The notes beneath the pieces are model-generated. The model saw nothing but the letters and a program-made list of their open reading frames with translations. It was not told where the DNA came from and searched no databases. A program made the translations under genes and the position numbers. This document shows, piece after piece, positions 1 through 11,863 of a stretch of DNA of 64,000 nt. The DNA lies in NCBI RefSeq assembly GCF_014066305.1, contig NW_023501068.1, forward strand, positions 543,501-607,500, written 5' to 3'. The stretch's first letter is position 1; every line of letters starts with the position of its first letter. The DNA is from Letharia columbiana. Its lineage: Eukaryota > Ascomycota > Lecanoromycetes > Lecanorales > Parmeliaceae.

Positions 1-290
1 AATCTATAAAAAATAGAGAAATATTATATTTTATAGCAAGAAGTATATATATATGATTTTTTAAACGTCGAAAAGATATAAAGATATTAGATTAATTAGT
101 AATATATATTTCGTAAATTCTTCTATCGTAATAAAAGTCTTTCGAATAGTATTGAAGTAAGATATTAGACGATTTCAATTCGTCTAAATATATATTATTC
201 GATATTCTTCTATAGAGATTTAATTAACTATAATAATTTAACTACGATCGACGTAATAGAATCTTCTCTTATAACGTTATTATAGTAATA
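1..290. repeat. RIP-degraded repeat fragment, related to the 5' part of the 34 kb element
   Basis: AT-rich DNA nearly free of CA and TG. It aligns by eye in the same orientation with about 34.21-34.40 kb (shared words such as aaaaaatagagaaa and ttctatcgtaataaaa, with TCG-rich positions conserved), so it is a fragment of the Helitron-like family annotated at 34-42 kb. No open frame is visible. The left edge is cut by the window. Confidence 0.5.
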
Positions 291-681
291 TTAATATATA
301 TAAAAAAATAAGATAGAGCTAAGCTTAAAAATCTTAAATTTATATATATAGCTAATTATAAATTTAGAGTTACTACGCTCTTTAATTAGATCGACTAAGT
401 TATCGCGGATAAATAAATCAGCGTCCGCAACTATTAAAATCTCTTACTCTACTTTTAATTATTTAATAACTTTACTATTTTCTATTAAAATTTTAAGATT
501 TTTTTTTTTAAATTATAGATCGCAATTTACACTTTTAAGAAATAAGAAAATTATGAAATTTAATCTCATAGTTCTTTAAGGGTAAGAAATTCAAATAATA
601 CTTATTAAAGATCGCTTATTAAATTCGCTCGACAGCCCTAATCAAAAAAAATGGTTATGAATTTAATTTATAGATCTTTAT
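291..681 (+). repeat. R1 interspersed repeat, copy 1
   Basis: This is a copy of the R1 family defined here. The forward end is a TATATAAAAGAATAAGATAG-like start, followed by a block ending in GATCGACTAA..TTATCGCG, and then a tail reading toward ATTTATAGAYCTTTACTCG. In this copy the start and middle are clear, but the terminal CTTTACTCG is interrupted by a short AT insertion. No coding capacity is visible. Confidence 0.6.
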
Positions 682-694
682 TTATATATACTCG

Positions 695-2585
695 ATAGTA
701 TTTAATATCTAATAATACTCGATTTAAAATTCGATAAGTTCGGCGTAATATTAAAATATAAGTATTATTTTTAATTTTACTATATATCTATCTAGATAAG
801 ATATTATACTATATCGAGACTCTATAATATAATAAAATATTATAAAGAATAGCCTAGTTATTATCTCGAATTAAATCTTTTTAAAAATACGAAGAGAGAT
901 AGAAATTCAGTTAAGAAAAAGACTATTATATCTTCTATATTAGGTCTATTAATACTATAAACGCTTATCTCATTATAGTAATAATAGTAAGATAAAGAAA
1001 GATCTACTTTATAATAGTAGCGAGTTTTATCATAGACTTTCCTATAGACTTTATTATAGACTTTACTAGAGACTTTATAATAGTAATAATAGCGAAATAA
1101 AAGAGATAAAAGATATAAGAAGATAGTTAAAGAAGATATAATAGAAGAAGAGATAGTAAAAGAAGACGTAGTAGAAGAAGACGAGATAGAAGAAAAGATA
1201 GCGACAATTTTTTTATAAATCGATAGATCGATAAGGTTTAAAAAACGATAAATTAAGTTCTTAGATATATTAATATTACTAGCAATAAAAGTTTAAATAT
1301 TATTCTTTATAATTATATCGAGTTATTATAGAATTTTAATAAAAGATAAATTTTTTAATATTACGTCGAACTTATCGAATTTTAAATCGAATATTATTAG
1401 ATATCGAGTACTTTCGAATATATACGAATACTCGTATTCTATTAATATAATATTATCTAGATATATAAAGATAGTAAGCTAAATTATAGTAATATTCTTC
1501 GCTTACTAAGTAATAATTTAATATGAAATCGTAGAGAGTATATAACGTGGGATCTTAAAGAGCTAAGTCGTATTCATAATAATAATAATCTTATTTTCGC
1601 TTACTTTCTTCGTAACGTTCTTCATATTTATCTACTATAGTACTTTCTTCTCTTACTAAGTATTAGATTAATATAAGATTATAGAGAGTAGATCTATTAT
1701 ATTACTACTACTAACTATCTCTATAGTTATCTTCGTACTATATTATATTTTCTCTTATAGAATATTAGATTAAGTAACTAATTAAGTAAATCTAAATCGA
1801 GCTTCTAATACTTCTAGTCTTATATATATAAATCTTATTATTTTTATTATTTTTATTATTTATTTCTTAAGTAAGACGAGTAGAGTATTATCTAATTAGC
1901 TAACTTATTATTTCTACTACTCTTTTATAATATTCGAAGTTATTATAATATCGATAAATCTAGTAAAAGAATCGATAGAATAATATTAAAAGATATTTCA
2001 TAACGCGAGTATATTCTAGATTCGACTTAAGGCGTTATATTATTAGATATTAATATAAACTTTATATAAACGTCTAATAACGTCTAGATATTCTATAAAG
2101 TAAAGTTAGATATTATTATTAATTATTAAGAAATTATTATATTTTAACTTATATAAATATATAGTATAAAAAATATTAATTACTTTATATAATTTATAGA
2201 TATATATATATACGACGTTAAGTCTACGCTAGTAGCTTTATAAGTATCTCTAAGATATCTTATAATAGATAGAGTATAGATAAACTAGAAGATTAGATCG
2301 TAATATCTTAATAAATAAGAGTTATTTAGAGACTATCGAATATCGATTTAAGATAAACTATATATTAGTAATTAATTTTATTAAGATAATAAAATTAATA
2401 ACTAATATTTAATATAATTAGAACTAGAGCTATATATAATTATTATATAAATAGATTAAATATATATAATAGATAGAATATAAGAAAAGAACTTATATAA
2501 GTAGATGTAAATTTAATATAAATATAAAAAGTCGCTTATTAAATTATTAGAGATTTATCTTTTTAATTTATTTATTCTTAACTTA
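695..2585. repeat. RIP-degraded repeat DNA without recognisable gene
   Basis: No reading frame survives. Around 1030-1080 an imperfect 12-bp unit (ATAGACTTTATT) is repeated four to five times. From about 1095 to 1215 a purine-rich tract reads as alternating acidic and lysine codons. Around 1455-1760 there are one to two copies of the roughly 200-bp unit that forms the array at 34.4-35.8 kb, so this block probably belongs to a decayed copy of the same element. The rest is unassigned. Confidence 0.45.
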
Positions 2586-3179
2586 TTAATATATATAAAA
2601 GAATAAGATAGAGTTAAATTAGAGAATCTTAAATTTATATATATAGCTATTTATAAACTTAGAGTTATTACGCCTTTTAGCTAGATCGACTAAGTTATCG
2701 CGAGTAAATAAATTAGCGTTTATAACTATTAAAATCTCTTACTCTACTTTTAATCCTTTAATAACTTTACTATTTTCTATTAAAATTTTAAATTTTTTTT
2801 AAATTATAGAGCGAATATTACGCTTTTTAATAACGTAAAAATTTTAACTTTTAATCTTATAATTATTAAAGAGTAAGAATTTTAAATATCGCTTATTAAA
2901 GTTCGATAGCTCTAATTAAAAAATAGATATATATTATTTAATTTTAGAATAACATTTTTATCTTCTATTTAAATTTCGAGATTTTTCTTTTAAATTATAG
3001 AACGTAATATGAGTTTTTAAATAAAAAATAATCTTAAAATTCGATCTTATAGTTCTTTAAAGATAAGGAATTTAAATATCGCTCACTAAAGATTACTTAT
3101 TAAAAATCGCTTATTAAATTTACTCGATAGCTCTAATTTAAAAAAACGATTATAAATTTAATTTATAGACCTTTACTCG
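2586..3179 (+). repeat. R1 interspersed repeat, copy 2 (long form)
   Basis: Runs from the TATATAAAAGAATAAGATAG start to the CCTTTACTCG end. It contains two tandem versions of the internal module (poly-T stretch, then TTATAATTATTAAAG-like, then ATATCGCTTATTAAAG), which explains its length of about 594 bp against about 410 bp for short copies. Confidence 0.7.
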
Positions 3180-3222
3180 TAGTCTATAATAAATTAAATT
3201 ACTTTGAGACTTATATCTTAGC

Positions 3223-3825
3223 TATTAATATATATAAAAGAATAAGATAGAGCTAAATTAGAAAATCTTAAATTTATATATATAGTTAATTATTAATTCG
3301 TTAGATTTATACTCTTTAATTAGATCGACTAAATTATCGCGAATAAATAAATTAGCGTTCGTAACTATTAAAAATCTCTCTCTCTACTTTTAATACTTTA
3401 ATAACTTTTCTATTTTCTATTAAAATTTTAAGATTTTTTTTAAATTATAATCCGAAACTTACGCTTTTTAATAATAATATTTTTTAAAATTTAATCTTAT
3501 AATTATTAAAACGTAAGGAATTCAAATACTACTTATTAAAATTCGCTTATTAAAGTTCGCTTCACAGCTCTAATTAAAAAATAAATATATATTATTTAGT
3601 TTTAGAATAACGTTTTTATTTTCTATTAAAATTCTAAAATTTTTTTATTTTAATTATAGAACGTAATATAAGCTTTTAGATAAAAAAAGAATTATTAAAT
3701 TTAGTCTTATAGATATTTATAGATAAGAAATTCAGATATCGCTTATTAAAGATCGCTTATTAGAGTTTACTCGATAGCTCTAATTTAAAAAAAAATTATA
3801 AATTTAATTTATAGATCTTTACTCG
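3223..3825 (+). repeat. R1 interspersed repeat, copy 3 (long form)
   Basis: Same start and end words as copy 2 and the same duplicated internal module. It lies 44 bp downstream of copy 2 in the same orientation, so the two form a loose tandem pair. No coding capacity. Confidence 0.7.
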
Positions 3826-4064
3826 TTTAAATATATTAATTTAATATATATATTAAGTAAACTAATTATCTTAATATATTTAAATTATAATTATATAGTT
3901 ATAAATCTTAGTTATATTATAACTAATAGCTATAAGTTATTAAAATTAATACTATAAACTATTCTATTCTAACTTATCTCGAAACTCTTATTTAAAATCT
4001 TATCTCTATTCGACGCTAACTTCTTCTTTATAAGAAAATAAAATTTTAATAGTAGATTCTTAGA
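3826..4064. other. AT-rich spacer
   Basis: RIP-type AT-rich sequence. The first part (around 3840-3910) resembles AT-rich blocks at about 12.24-12.44 kb and 23.11-23.30 kb that also sit next to R1 copies. Nothing else is recognised. Confidence 0.4.
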
Positions 4065-4218
4065 TATATTACGTAACGAAGCGAGATAAGATAAGATTTT
4101 AAATACTTAATATTATCTTACTTCGAGTTAAAATTTTAATAAGATAAGATTAAATCGAGATAAGAATTTTCTATCGAGATAATAAAAATATCTTATTATT
4201 TTATTAAGTCTATTAATT

Positions 4219-4716
4219 TACGCTACGTAACGGGGCGAGATAGGGCGAGGTTTTAGATACTTAACACCACCCCGCTCCAGGTCGAGGTTTCAACGGAGTA
4301 GGGTCGGGTCGAGGTGGGGTTTTCCTACCGGGGTAACGGGGGCACCCCGTTACCCCGTCAAGCCTATTAATTAGATTAGCTCGAGGCTGTTACCCCCGTA
4401 ACGTCCCCGTCGCGCCCCCTAAATATATATTCTAAGCATCTTTCTAAGCACCTATATCTTATACTCTAATTTAGACTACGACATCGTATTCTATACTCTA
4501 TTTTACCCTATTCTTAATACATTTTATTAAAATTTAGAGGGGTCGCTCAGGGGTATTTAGGGTCTACCGAGTCAACGGGGTATACCCCGAAACCCCGCTC
4601 CGGGTCGGGGCGGGGTCGAGGTTTTAAGGAAACTCGAAACCTCGATCCGAAACCTCACCCCGACCTTAACCCCCCTCGAAACCCCGTCGAGGTCCCTCGC
4701 CTCGTTGCGCAGCGTA
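4219..4716. mobile_element. Young non-autonomous hAT-type element (MITE) with 8-bp target duplication
   Basis: A 498-bp element with 21-bp imperfect terminal inverted repeats: left starts TACGCTACGTAACGGGGCGA, right ends in the complement of TACGCTGCGCAACGAGGCGA. It is flanked on both sides by the 8-bp direct repeat TATTAATT (4211-4218 and 4717-4724), as expected for the hAT superfamily. Subterminal regions are rich in CGGGG/CCCCG motifs. There is no transposase frame. It kept many CA/TG dinucleotides, unlike its surroundings. Confidence 0.85.
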
Positions 4717-4852
4717 TATTAATTAAATTAATTTAAAATTACTATTTTTATAATATTCTTATAACGTCTTTATAATATCTTTATAGTATTTTTTAAATAT
4801 AATCTTATATATCTTTTAATTATCTTTTTAAATATTTATATCTTATACTTTA

Positions 4853-5279
4853 ATTAATATATATAATAGAATAAGATAGAGTTAAATTTTAAATTTTAAA
4901 ATTTATATATATAGCTAATTATAAATTCGAGTTTACTACGCTCTTTAATAAGATCGACTAAATTATCACGAATAAATAAATTAGCGTATATAACTATTAA
5001 AATCTTCTATTTCCGCGTCTCTCTTATTAAAAAAATAGATATATATTATTAATATATAGAATAACTTTTTTATTTTCTATTAAATTTTAAAGATTTTTTT
5101 TTAAATTATAGAATAAAATATATGCTTTTAGATAAAAAAAAGAATTTCTAAATTTAGTCTTATAATTATTAAAGCGTAAGGAATTCAAATATCGCTTATT
5201 AAAGTTCGCTTATTAAAGACCGCTTAATAGCTCTAATTAAAAAAAAAGATTATAAATTTAATTTATAAATCTTTACTCG
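4853..5279 (+). repeat. R1 interspersed repeat, copy 4 (short form)
   Basis: R1 start and end words are both present, length about 427 bp. It interrupts the older MITE: the flanks join up as the sequence ..ACTTTAATTTAAATTATAA.., matching the uninterrupted younger MITE. At most about 2 bp of target seems duplicated. Confidence 0.7.
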
Positions 5280-5534
5280 TTTAAATTATAATATTATAAT
5301 ATATATTTCATTTTATTTTAATTAAAAGATCGCTTAAAGATATTTAAAGATATTTAAAATTTATCGAGATAATCGAGATATACTTCGAAACCTCGATTTC
5401 GAATTAAAGCGAGGTTGAGATTTCGAGAAAACTCGAAACTTCGACCCGAAACCTTACCCCGACCCCGACCCCCTTCGAAACTCTATCGAAGTCCTCCGCT
5501 CCGTCTAGACCGAATGAGTACTAGTGGTAGCGAG

Positions 5535-5792
5535 TGTTGAGTCGTTTCAACACTGGCAAAAAATAGAAAATAAGGCTATTTATATATTATATTCCTTCTC
5601 CTATAACTCCTATAATCGCAATTACTCCCTCTGCTGTAGTGGGCGTAGATTCTTGTTATATTAGGCGTATTTCTAGTAGCACTACGCTAAGACGGCTTTC
5701 TATTAGTTAATATTAGTATCTTATCTTTCCACTTAGCCTTCTAGATTTAGTTTTAGATAATTTATATTCACTAGACGTTGTAGTGCGTTACA
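5535..5792 (-). repeat. 3' LTR of Copia-A copy 1
   Basis: On the minus strand the segment begins TGTAACGCACTACAACG and ends ..GAAACGACTCAACA, so it has the TG..CA ends of an LTR, length 258 bp. A purine-rich tract (GGATAAGGGA on the minus strand, plus coordinates 5793-5802) immediately precedes it, as expected for a polypurine primer. A matching 5' LTR was not found near 10.45-10.77 kb, so the call rests on ends and PPT only. Confidence 0.55.
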
Positions 5793-8700
5793 TCCCTTAT
5801 CCTTTATTATTAAATTAGCTGAATTCTTATCTCCTCTAATCTATAGGATCTCAGTAATCTCTCGTCGTTTATACGACTATCTTAGATATAGAATATCTAT
5901 TATTAGTCTTTTCTCTTATATTGTCTCTAGCTTAATAAGATATTTATATAGAGATTTCGAGTCTATATATATAGAAAGAGGTATCTTTCTCTAGAAAGTA
6001 TTAGAGAAGATTTAATTTAGAGTAGATTTTATAGTAGCTATAACGTCGAATTCTAGAGATAATACATAAAGTTCGAAGGCTAATACGCTTCTAGTAACTC
6101 GGCGATATTTAATCGATTATTAATAAATAATATTAGCCTTATTCTAAGCGTTAGCTAGAGCTATTATATAGCCGATTTAGAAAGAAAGATCTTTATTATT
6201 AGCGAATAACGAATCCGTAAAAGCTATAATTCTTAGAGACGTTATATCTAATTTAATGAATATAAGACCTCTTTCTTTTATTTACTATAAAAGATAGCGA
6301 TTTAGATATTAAGCGTCGTCGTAAATAGAATTCATAATCTAAGCGGCGTATAATAAGGTAAATATAGCTTATAACTGCGATATCGTTATAATATACGCTC
6401 CCCGAGCTCTTTAGGCGACATATTACTCTTTTATAAATAACTTTAAAAGTAATTAAATCTTCTTTATCTACTTATATTAACTAATTTTTATATTATCCTC
6501 GAGAGTAATAATAAATCTATTAAATTCGAGAGGTTATTTTGAAGTAAGTCTCTTAAATAATTTAGTTAATAGTCTAGCGGTATATAGCTCTTATAATTCT
6601 AGATTTATAAACTTAGTGATATTAGTAATAAGAGAGTTATTAGTTTATAAGCCAATAATTACTATTATATCGTTATTAAATAGTAGATAAGTATCGAATA
6701 TAGACGAGGTTATTCCCAGCTTCTCCATATAGTATTTATAATATATCTAAAATTAGTAGATATCGAACTTAGCAATTTCTATAGAGAGGGAGAATAATAC
6801 GAAGTATCGTTCTCGATAATAATTCTATTTCAGCTAGGGCTAAAATAAAGATATCTCTAGCTAATTTAAATTGAGATATGCGTATATATCTAAGTAATAT
6901 CGCGTAGATATAGAGATAGCTATAGGATAGCTAATGATAGAGCGATAATAAGTCGTTAACTAGCTCGTTAAATAATAGAGGCCTAAGTGAGAATCTTATA
7001 CTTCTTCGAGTTATTAAATACTTAAACTACTAGTCGCGACTTCTCGAAGGCTTTCTCGATACCCTTATTCTTGATTTAATTCACAAAACGACTATTAAAT
7101 ATCCGTGCTTCTGCGAGAATATCTTCGATCTTTATAATCTCAAATATATTCCTTTTTAAGTAGTTTATCTAAGTTCTTTTTATCGAGATATCTAAAAGTT
7201 CGATAAAGGTAACTATAATATAGACTTAGATATATAGATCGTAATATTAGATAGAGTTTCGAAAACGGGCGGGAATATATTAACGTCGAGGAGGGTTATA
7301 ACGTAGTAAAGCGTTCTAAGAAGAGTCTTAATAATCTTTATTATCGTTATTTTCGTATTAAGTATCATCTAACTATAGAGATTCTTATTCAAGGGACTCG
7401 AGAGACTCGATTAAGATATCTATTTCTTTTAAATATAACTTAACGATAGTAACTCGAAAATCTATAGAACTATTAGATAATTCGACGGTATATATCTCTC
7501 GAGAAGTGGTTAGCAATTTATATAGTTTAGTTTACTTCTTTTAATACGTTCTTTATACTAATATCGAGGAATCAATTAAAGTATCATATATTCTTATTAT
7601 CTAAGGGCCGTTTCGCTAATATAGAGCGTTATTAATCTATCTCTTAGCGTAAAGTTTTATAACTTTCGATTATTACTATATTAATAGCTTTTACTCTCTC
7701 AATAGTAGATAGAGTAAATATATCGTCGTTCGTAATATAAGAAAAGGTTTTAAAAACTAGTAATATAGAAACGATATTATTATATTCGACTATATCGTTA
7801 ATAGCCTTAATAGCTATTTATAGACAAATCTTCTTTTTAATATCTTAATTTTTTAATTCCGTAGTAATTATCAAATAGGCTCGTCTTAATAAAGTATAAT
7901 ATCATTTTATTAGGCCGATAGAATTAGCGGCCTTAACTAATACGCATTTCGTTTAAATACTTAGAGTTCTAGCGTTTTATCTAAACTCGATATTATTAAA
8001 ATTAGTCTTAGCGTTATAAATAATAATATCTAAAGATTTAATATATACGTCTATTTAGTATAGTCTAAGTATATTCTATATATAAAAGATAGTTATATTC
8101 GTTAGTCATCGGGCGATCTAAAATAAAGTTCTCTTCGTTAATAACTTATAGAATTAGACTATCGTTAATATAGAGAACGTCGATAATAATTATATAATTA
8201 AAATAGATATTATCCTCGTCCTTAAGTGAGAATTTAAAACGGATCTAAGAATCGAGAGTACTTTTAATAGAGTATATAGAACTCGATAATTCGTTTAAGT
8301 ATATAACGATATTCGAAGTCATCATAGCTAGCTTTCTCTAGAGTTTAAATAAGTCTATTAATTAAGGGATAATCGAATCGACGATATAGTTAATATAACT
8401 CGATATCGATTAGATAGTTAACTAATATAAGACTCTATATTAAGAATAGATATTTATAAAAGCGAATAATTAGGATCGTAGATCTATTTCTTAAAATAAC
8501 TTAATTCTTAAGATTATTTAGATAGATCTCTAGTCTATTTATATCTTAAATATATAGTAGAAATAAGAGTATTAGTCTATATTACGTGGAAGTCGACTCG
8601 ATTAATAAACGAATCTACTATAAGTTTTTTAATTAACGCTACTATTCTTAATTTTAAATTAGAGTAATAATACTATTAATAGTAATATTTAGTTATATAT

Positions 8701-10450
8701 CGAATTCTCTTATATAGACTTTTACTTAATTATATTTAGTAGTAGTAAATATATATATAACTTCGATATCTAGTATAATATTATAAAACTACTTTAAGAT
8801 ATATCGACTAATATTAAGAAAGCTACTAGACTTAGTAATATTATAATATATAAAATAACTAAAAAGCTTTAAGTAATATACTTAGGCTTAGTTTAATATA
8901 ACTATAAAAGTAATTATAATAAAGTTTTCGATCTTCTTTAAGTTATTATCTTAAATATCGAGAGTTAAGGTCTTAAGATCCTCGATCTTATTCTTCTAGC
9001 CTTTAAACTCTTAAATATAGAAGTTATATCGCTTATTAATAAAGCCGATAAACCGCTTAGCGAACTTATTTTGAGACTTCTAGCGTTTCTTATCGATATA
9101 CTTAATTAATTAGTAGCCTATCTTTCTATAGATAAAGTATCGCTTTTTCTAAAAGCTATTTATCTACGAGAACAATCTACTATAATTACTTTAATTTAAA
9201 GGTTAATTAATATAATACTTTTAATTAGTAAAGTATATTATAGGTCTAAATAGCTCGAATCTCTTAGCCTTTATAGTCTCTTCGTGATTCTCGATTATAG
9301 TATAGATATTATTAATTAGCCTCGTAATTATAGTCGTCTATTATAGAATTATAATACTATATATAGAGATATTACTATAAGAGATAATTATCTTATTTCG
9401 AAGTACTATATCTAACTAAAATTCGTAGTTTAGCCCTCTTTAAGTTTAACGAAGTTATTAAATCATCTTATTAAAGATAGTTCCTTTATTCTTTTCGAGA
9501 CTAGCTCGAAGTAAGCCTCTTAGACTAATACTATTTCACTTACGAAGTATAAGATAACGATATTCTTCTCTCCTCGAAATAGCTCTAAAATTAATCGAAG
9601 AGTTATTAAATAATAAGGCTAATCCCTTAATAACTAGAGTAATAATACTTTAATATTATAGATTTTAGTATAGTTAAAAATACTATTTAAAGGATCTACT
9701 GAGGGATCTCGGCTCTCTTATAAAGATTTATAAAAATCATAAATTTATAGCTGAGACTTTCGATAGGGCTTTTATTATACTTCTTCTCGCTTATATATAA
9801 TTTGGCTAGTATAGCGAGTTCCTTAATATAGCCATAGTTTTAATTATTCTCGAAGTCTTAAATAACTTAATAGGGCGAGGGTAGTAGGTGTAGGACTCGG
9901 TAATTTGGGCCGTAAGCTGGTGTTAAGGGGAGAATTAAAGTAGGATTCTCCGGTTGATAAGGCGGTTGCGGGGGAGAGGAATAGTATTCTTCGGTCGATA
10001 AGGCTGCTGATAATATTGCGGCGGGGTAGTATTGATTAATAACGTTGTTGCTGAGGATAGTAATGAGATGATTTTAATAGGGGACGGTCTTCGTCGTCTG
10101 GTGGCCATAGGATCTCTTCCTTAATTACATCCGCTAATTCTTTAGTTATTAAGAATCCTCTTCCTTTCTTAATATAGGCTTTATTAGCTTATAGGCAATC
10201 TCGTAGACTAATAATAGCGTCCTTACTAAGAATCTCGAAGTTCTCTCTAACGTATTAGGTAAAGTCGTTAATAAAGACGTTAGAGAGTGTCGTAAATTTA
10301 TATATTTTATATTGTTATACCCTTCAACGAACGAATTTCTAGAGTTTCTCTTTATTATGTCTGATGGCTTAGCTTCTTATAGTTTCTCTAGCTTACTTAT
10401 AGTCATAGGTAAAGAGTTAGTAGCTTATCTTTGATATTCATTTTAATATG
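5535..10450 (-). mobile_element. Copia (Ty1-type) retrotransposon A, copy 1, degenerate
   Basis: Read on the minus strand (right to left): a gag-like region (about 10.33-9.65 kb) with KELA.LAKLY.SE.KY followed by a FINLYKRA-type block and a proline/glutamine-rich stretch around 9.88-10.13 kb, then the pol region, and an RNase H region at about 6.33-6.03 kb containing FANNKDLS and RRVTRSVLA.EL, both familiar in ascomycete Copia proteins. An L.TNNS block near 6.64 kb is the likely degraded reverse-transcriptase active site. Many stops are present, most explainable as TAA/TAG/TGA created by RIP. The GC-richer ends (5.5-5.8 and 9.9-10.1 kb) are less mutated than the centre. Non-functional; no live frame. 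Confidence 0.8.
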
Positions 10451-10768
10451 TATTATATATTAATATAGTGTAAAGCTTAATAAGTATTTAATATTTTCTA
10501 GGTGTTTTCTCTGCTAAGTAGAAGTCGTAGGAATTATAGAAATTATAGTTCTATTTAATCGAATCGTTATAATAAGCGAAATCGATTAAGTAATATAGAA
10601 CCGTGTGAAGTACCGCGGCGATATTGAGACGAACTTTCTTTAGAGTATAGCCTTGCTAATCTATATACTAGTATTAAAGTATACTAATTAGTATTAATAA
10701 TACTAGAGTATATAGTTACTTATATAATAAGACTAATTACTAGATATAATATTCTTAATAATATCTAA
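10451..10768. other. AT-rich junction between Copia-A and the lyase fragment
   Basis: A 5' LTR would be expected here but no sequence matching 5535-5792 is visible. The boundary with the GC-rich lyase coding sequence is abrupt at about 10768. Contents otherwise unrecognised. Confidence 0.4.
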
Positions 10769-11863
10769 GCACCCATCAGCCTGCACGCCAAAGAGGGCCT
10801 CGCCATCGTCAACGGTACAGCCGTGTCGGCCGGGGTGGCGTCTCTTGCGGCGCATGAGTCCCTCCACCTCGCAGCGCTGTCGCAGGTGCTGACGGCCATG
10901 AGCGTGGAGGCGCTACGGGGCAGCGACGAGAGCTTCGAGCCCTTCATCGCGCGGGTGCGACCGCACCCGGGGCAAGTGGACAGCGCGCGGAACATCAAGG
11001 CGTTCCTTACCGGGTCACAGCTGCTCAACCGGCACGACAGCCAGAATGTGGCGACGCTGCGACAAGACCGTTACTCGCTGCGCACGGCCAGCCAGTGGAT
11101 CGGCCCTGTGCTGGAAGACTTTGCTTTGGCATACGACCAGCTGACAGTCGAGCTCAACTCAGTGACGGACAACCCGCTGGTTGACCCGGAGACAGGCCGT
11201 GTGCTCCACGGCGGCAACTTTCAGGCGCGCGCTGTCACATCGGCGGCCGAAAAGCTGCGCCAGGGCCTCCAGAGCATCGGCCGCATGCTCTTCACCCAGT
11301 GCACCGAGATGATCAACCCGGCCACCAGCTGGGGCCTGCCGCCCAACCTGTGCTCGGACGACCCTAACGACTCTTTCCTGTTCAAGGGGCTTGATGTCGT
11401 CGTTGCGGGCCTGACCTCGGAGCTGGGCTTCCTGGCCAACCCCGTCGGGTCGCACGTCCAGACGGCCGAGATGGGCAACCAGGCTCTCAACTCCCTGGCG
11501 CTCGTGTCGGCCCGGTATACGCTCGAGGCCGTGGACGTGCTGTCCCAGATCGCCTCGGCGCACCTTCTGGCGCTGTGTCAAGCCCTGGACCTGCGCACCA
11601 TCGAGATTGAAGGCCGGAAGGACGACGTTTCGCCTGACGCGACGCCGTACATCGGCCGGGCCTCGCAACGCATGTACCGCTTCATTCGGAAGGATCTCGG
11701 CATCCCGTTCCTGGGCGAGGCGAAGCTGGCTTCGACCGAGGCCGCGACGCCGGACGGTGTCACACCGAGTATGGGGCTTTATAACACCCGGGTCTACGAG
11801 TCCATCAGGTCGGGACGCTTGTACGATGTCGTTCTGGAGAGTCTTCAAGAAATGAAGGCGTAA
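10769..11863 (+). pseudogene. Aromatic amino acid ammonia-lyase (PAL/TAL/HAL family), C-terminal fragment
   Basis: An open frame of 364 codons runs from a stop at 10766 to TAA at 11861-11863. The protein reads KEGLAIVNGTAVSA near the start, QDRYSLRTASQWIGP and NSVTDNPLVD in the middle, and an MINPATSWGLPPNL..FLFKGLD..GSHVQTAEMGNQ block, all characteristic of PAL-type lyases that deaminate phenylalanine or tyrosine to cinnamate or coumarate. Fungal PALs are about 700 residues; the N-terminal part with the Ala-Ser-Gly triad that forms the MIO cofactor is absent, so this piece cannot be catalytic. No ATG start lies before the conserved NGTA region. The retained part has no stop and normal composition, so the loss looks like truncation by rearrangement or transposon insertion, not gradual decay. 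Confidence 0.88.

Larger units (their letters stand above)
4065..5507. mobile_element. Older hAT-type MITE, split by two later insertions
   Basis: The three pieces 4065-4218, 4725-4852 and about 5280-5507 together reproduce, in order, the left part, middle and right part of the younger MITE at 4219-4716, but with most C-in-CpA and G-in-TpG positions converted to T/A. The gaps are filled by the younger MITE itself and by an R1 copy. The right end (about 5440-5507) is still GC-rich and matches the right end of the young copy, but its terminal repeat is degraded or clipped. Seen: collinear similarity. Inferred: order of insertion. Confidence 0.7.
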
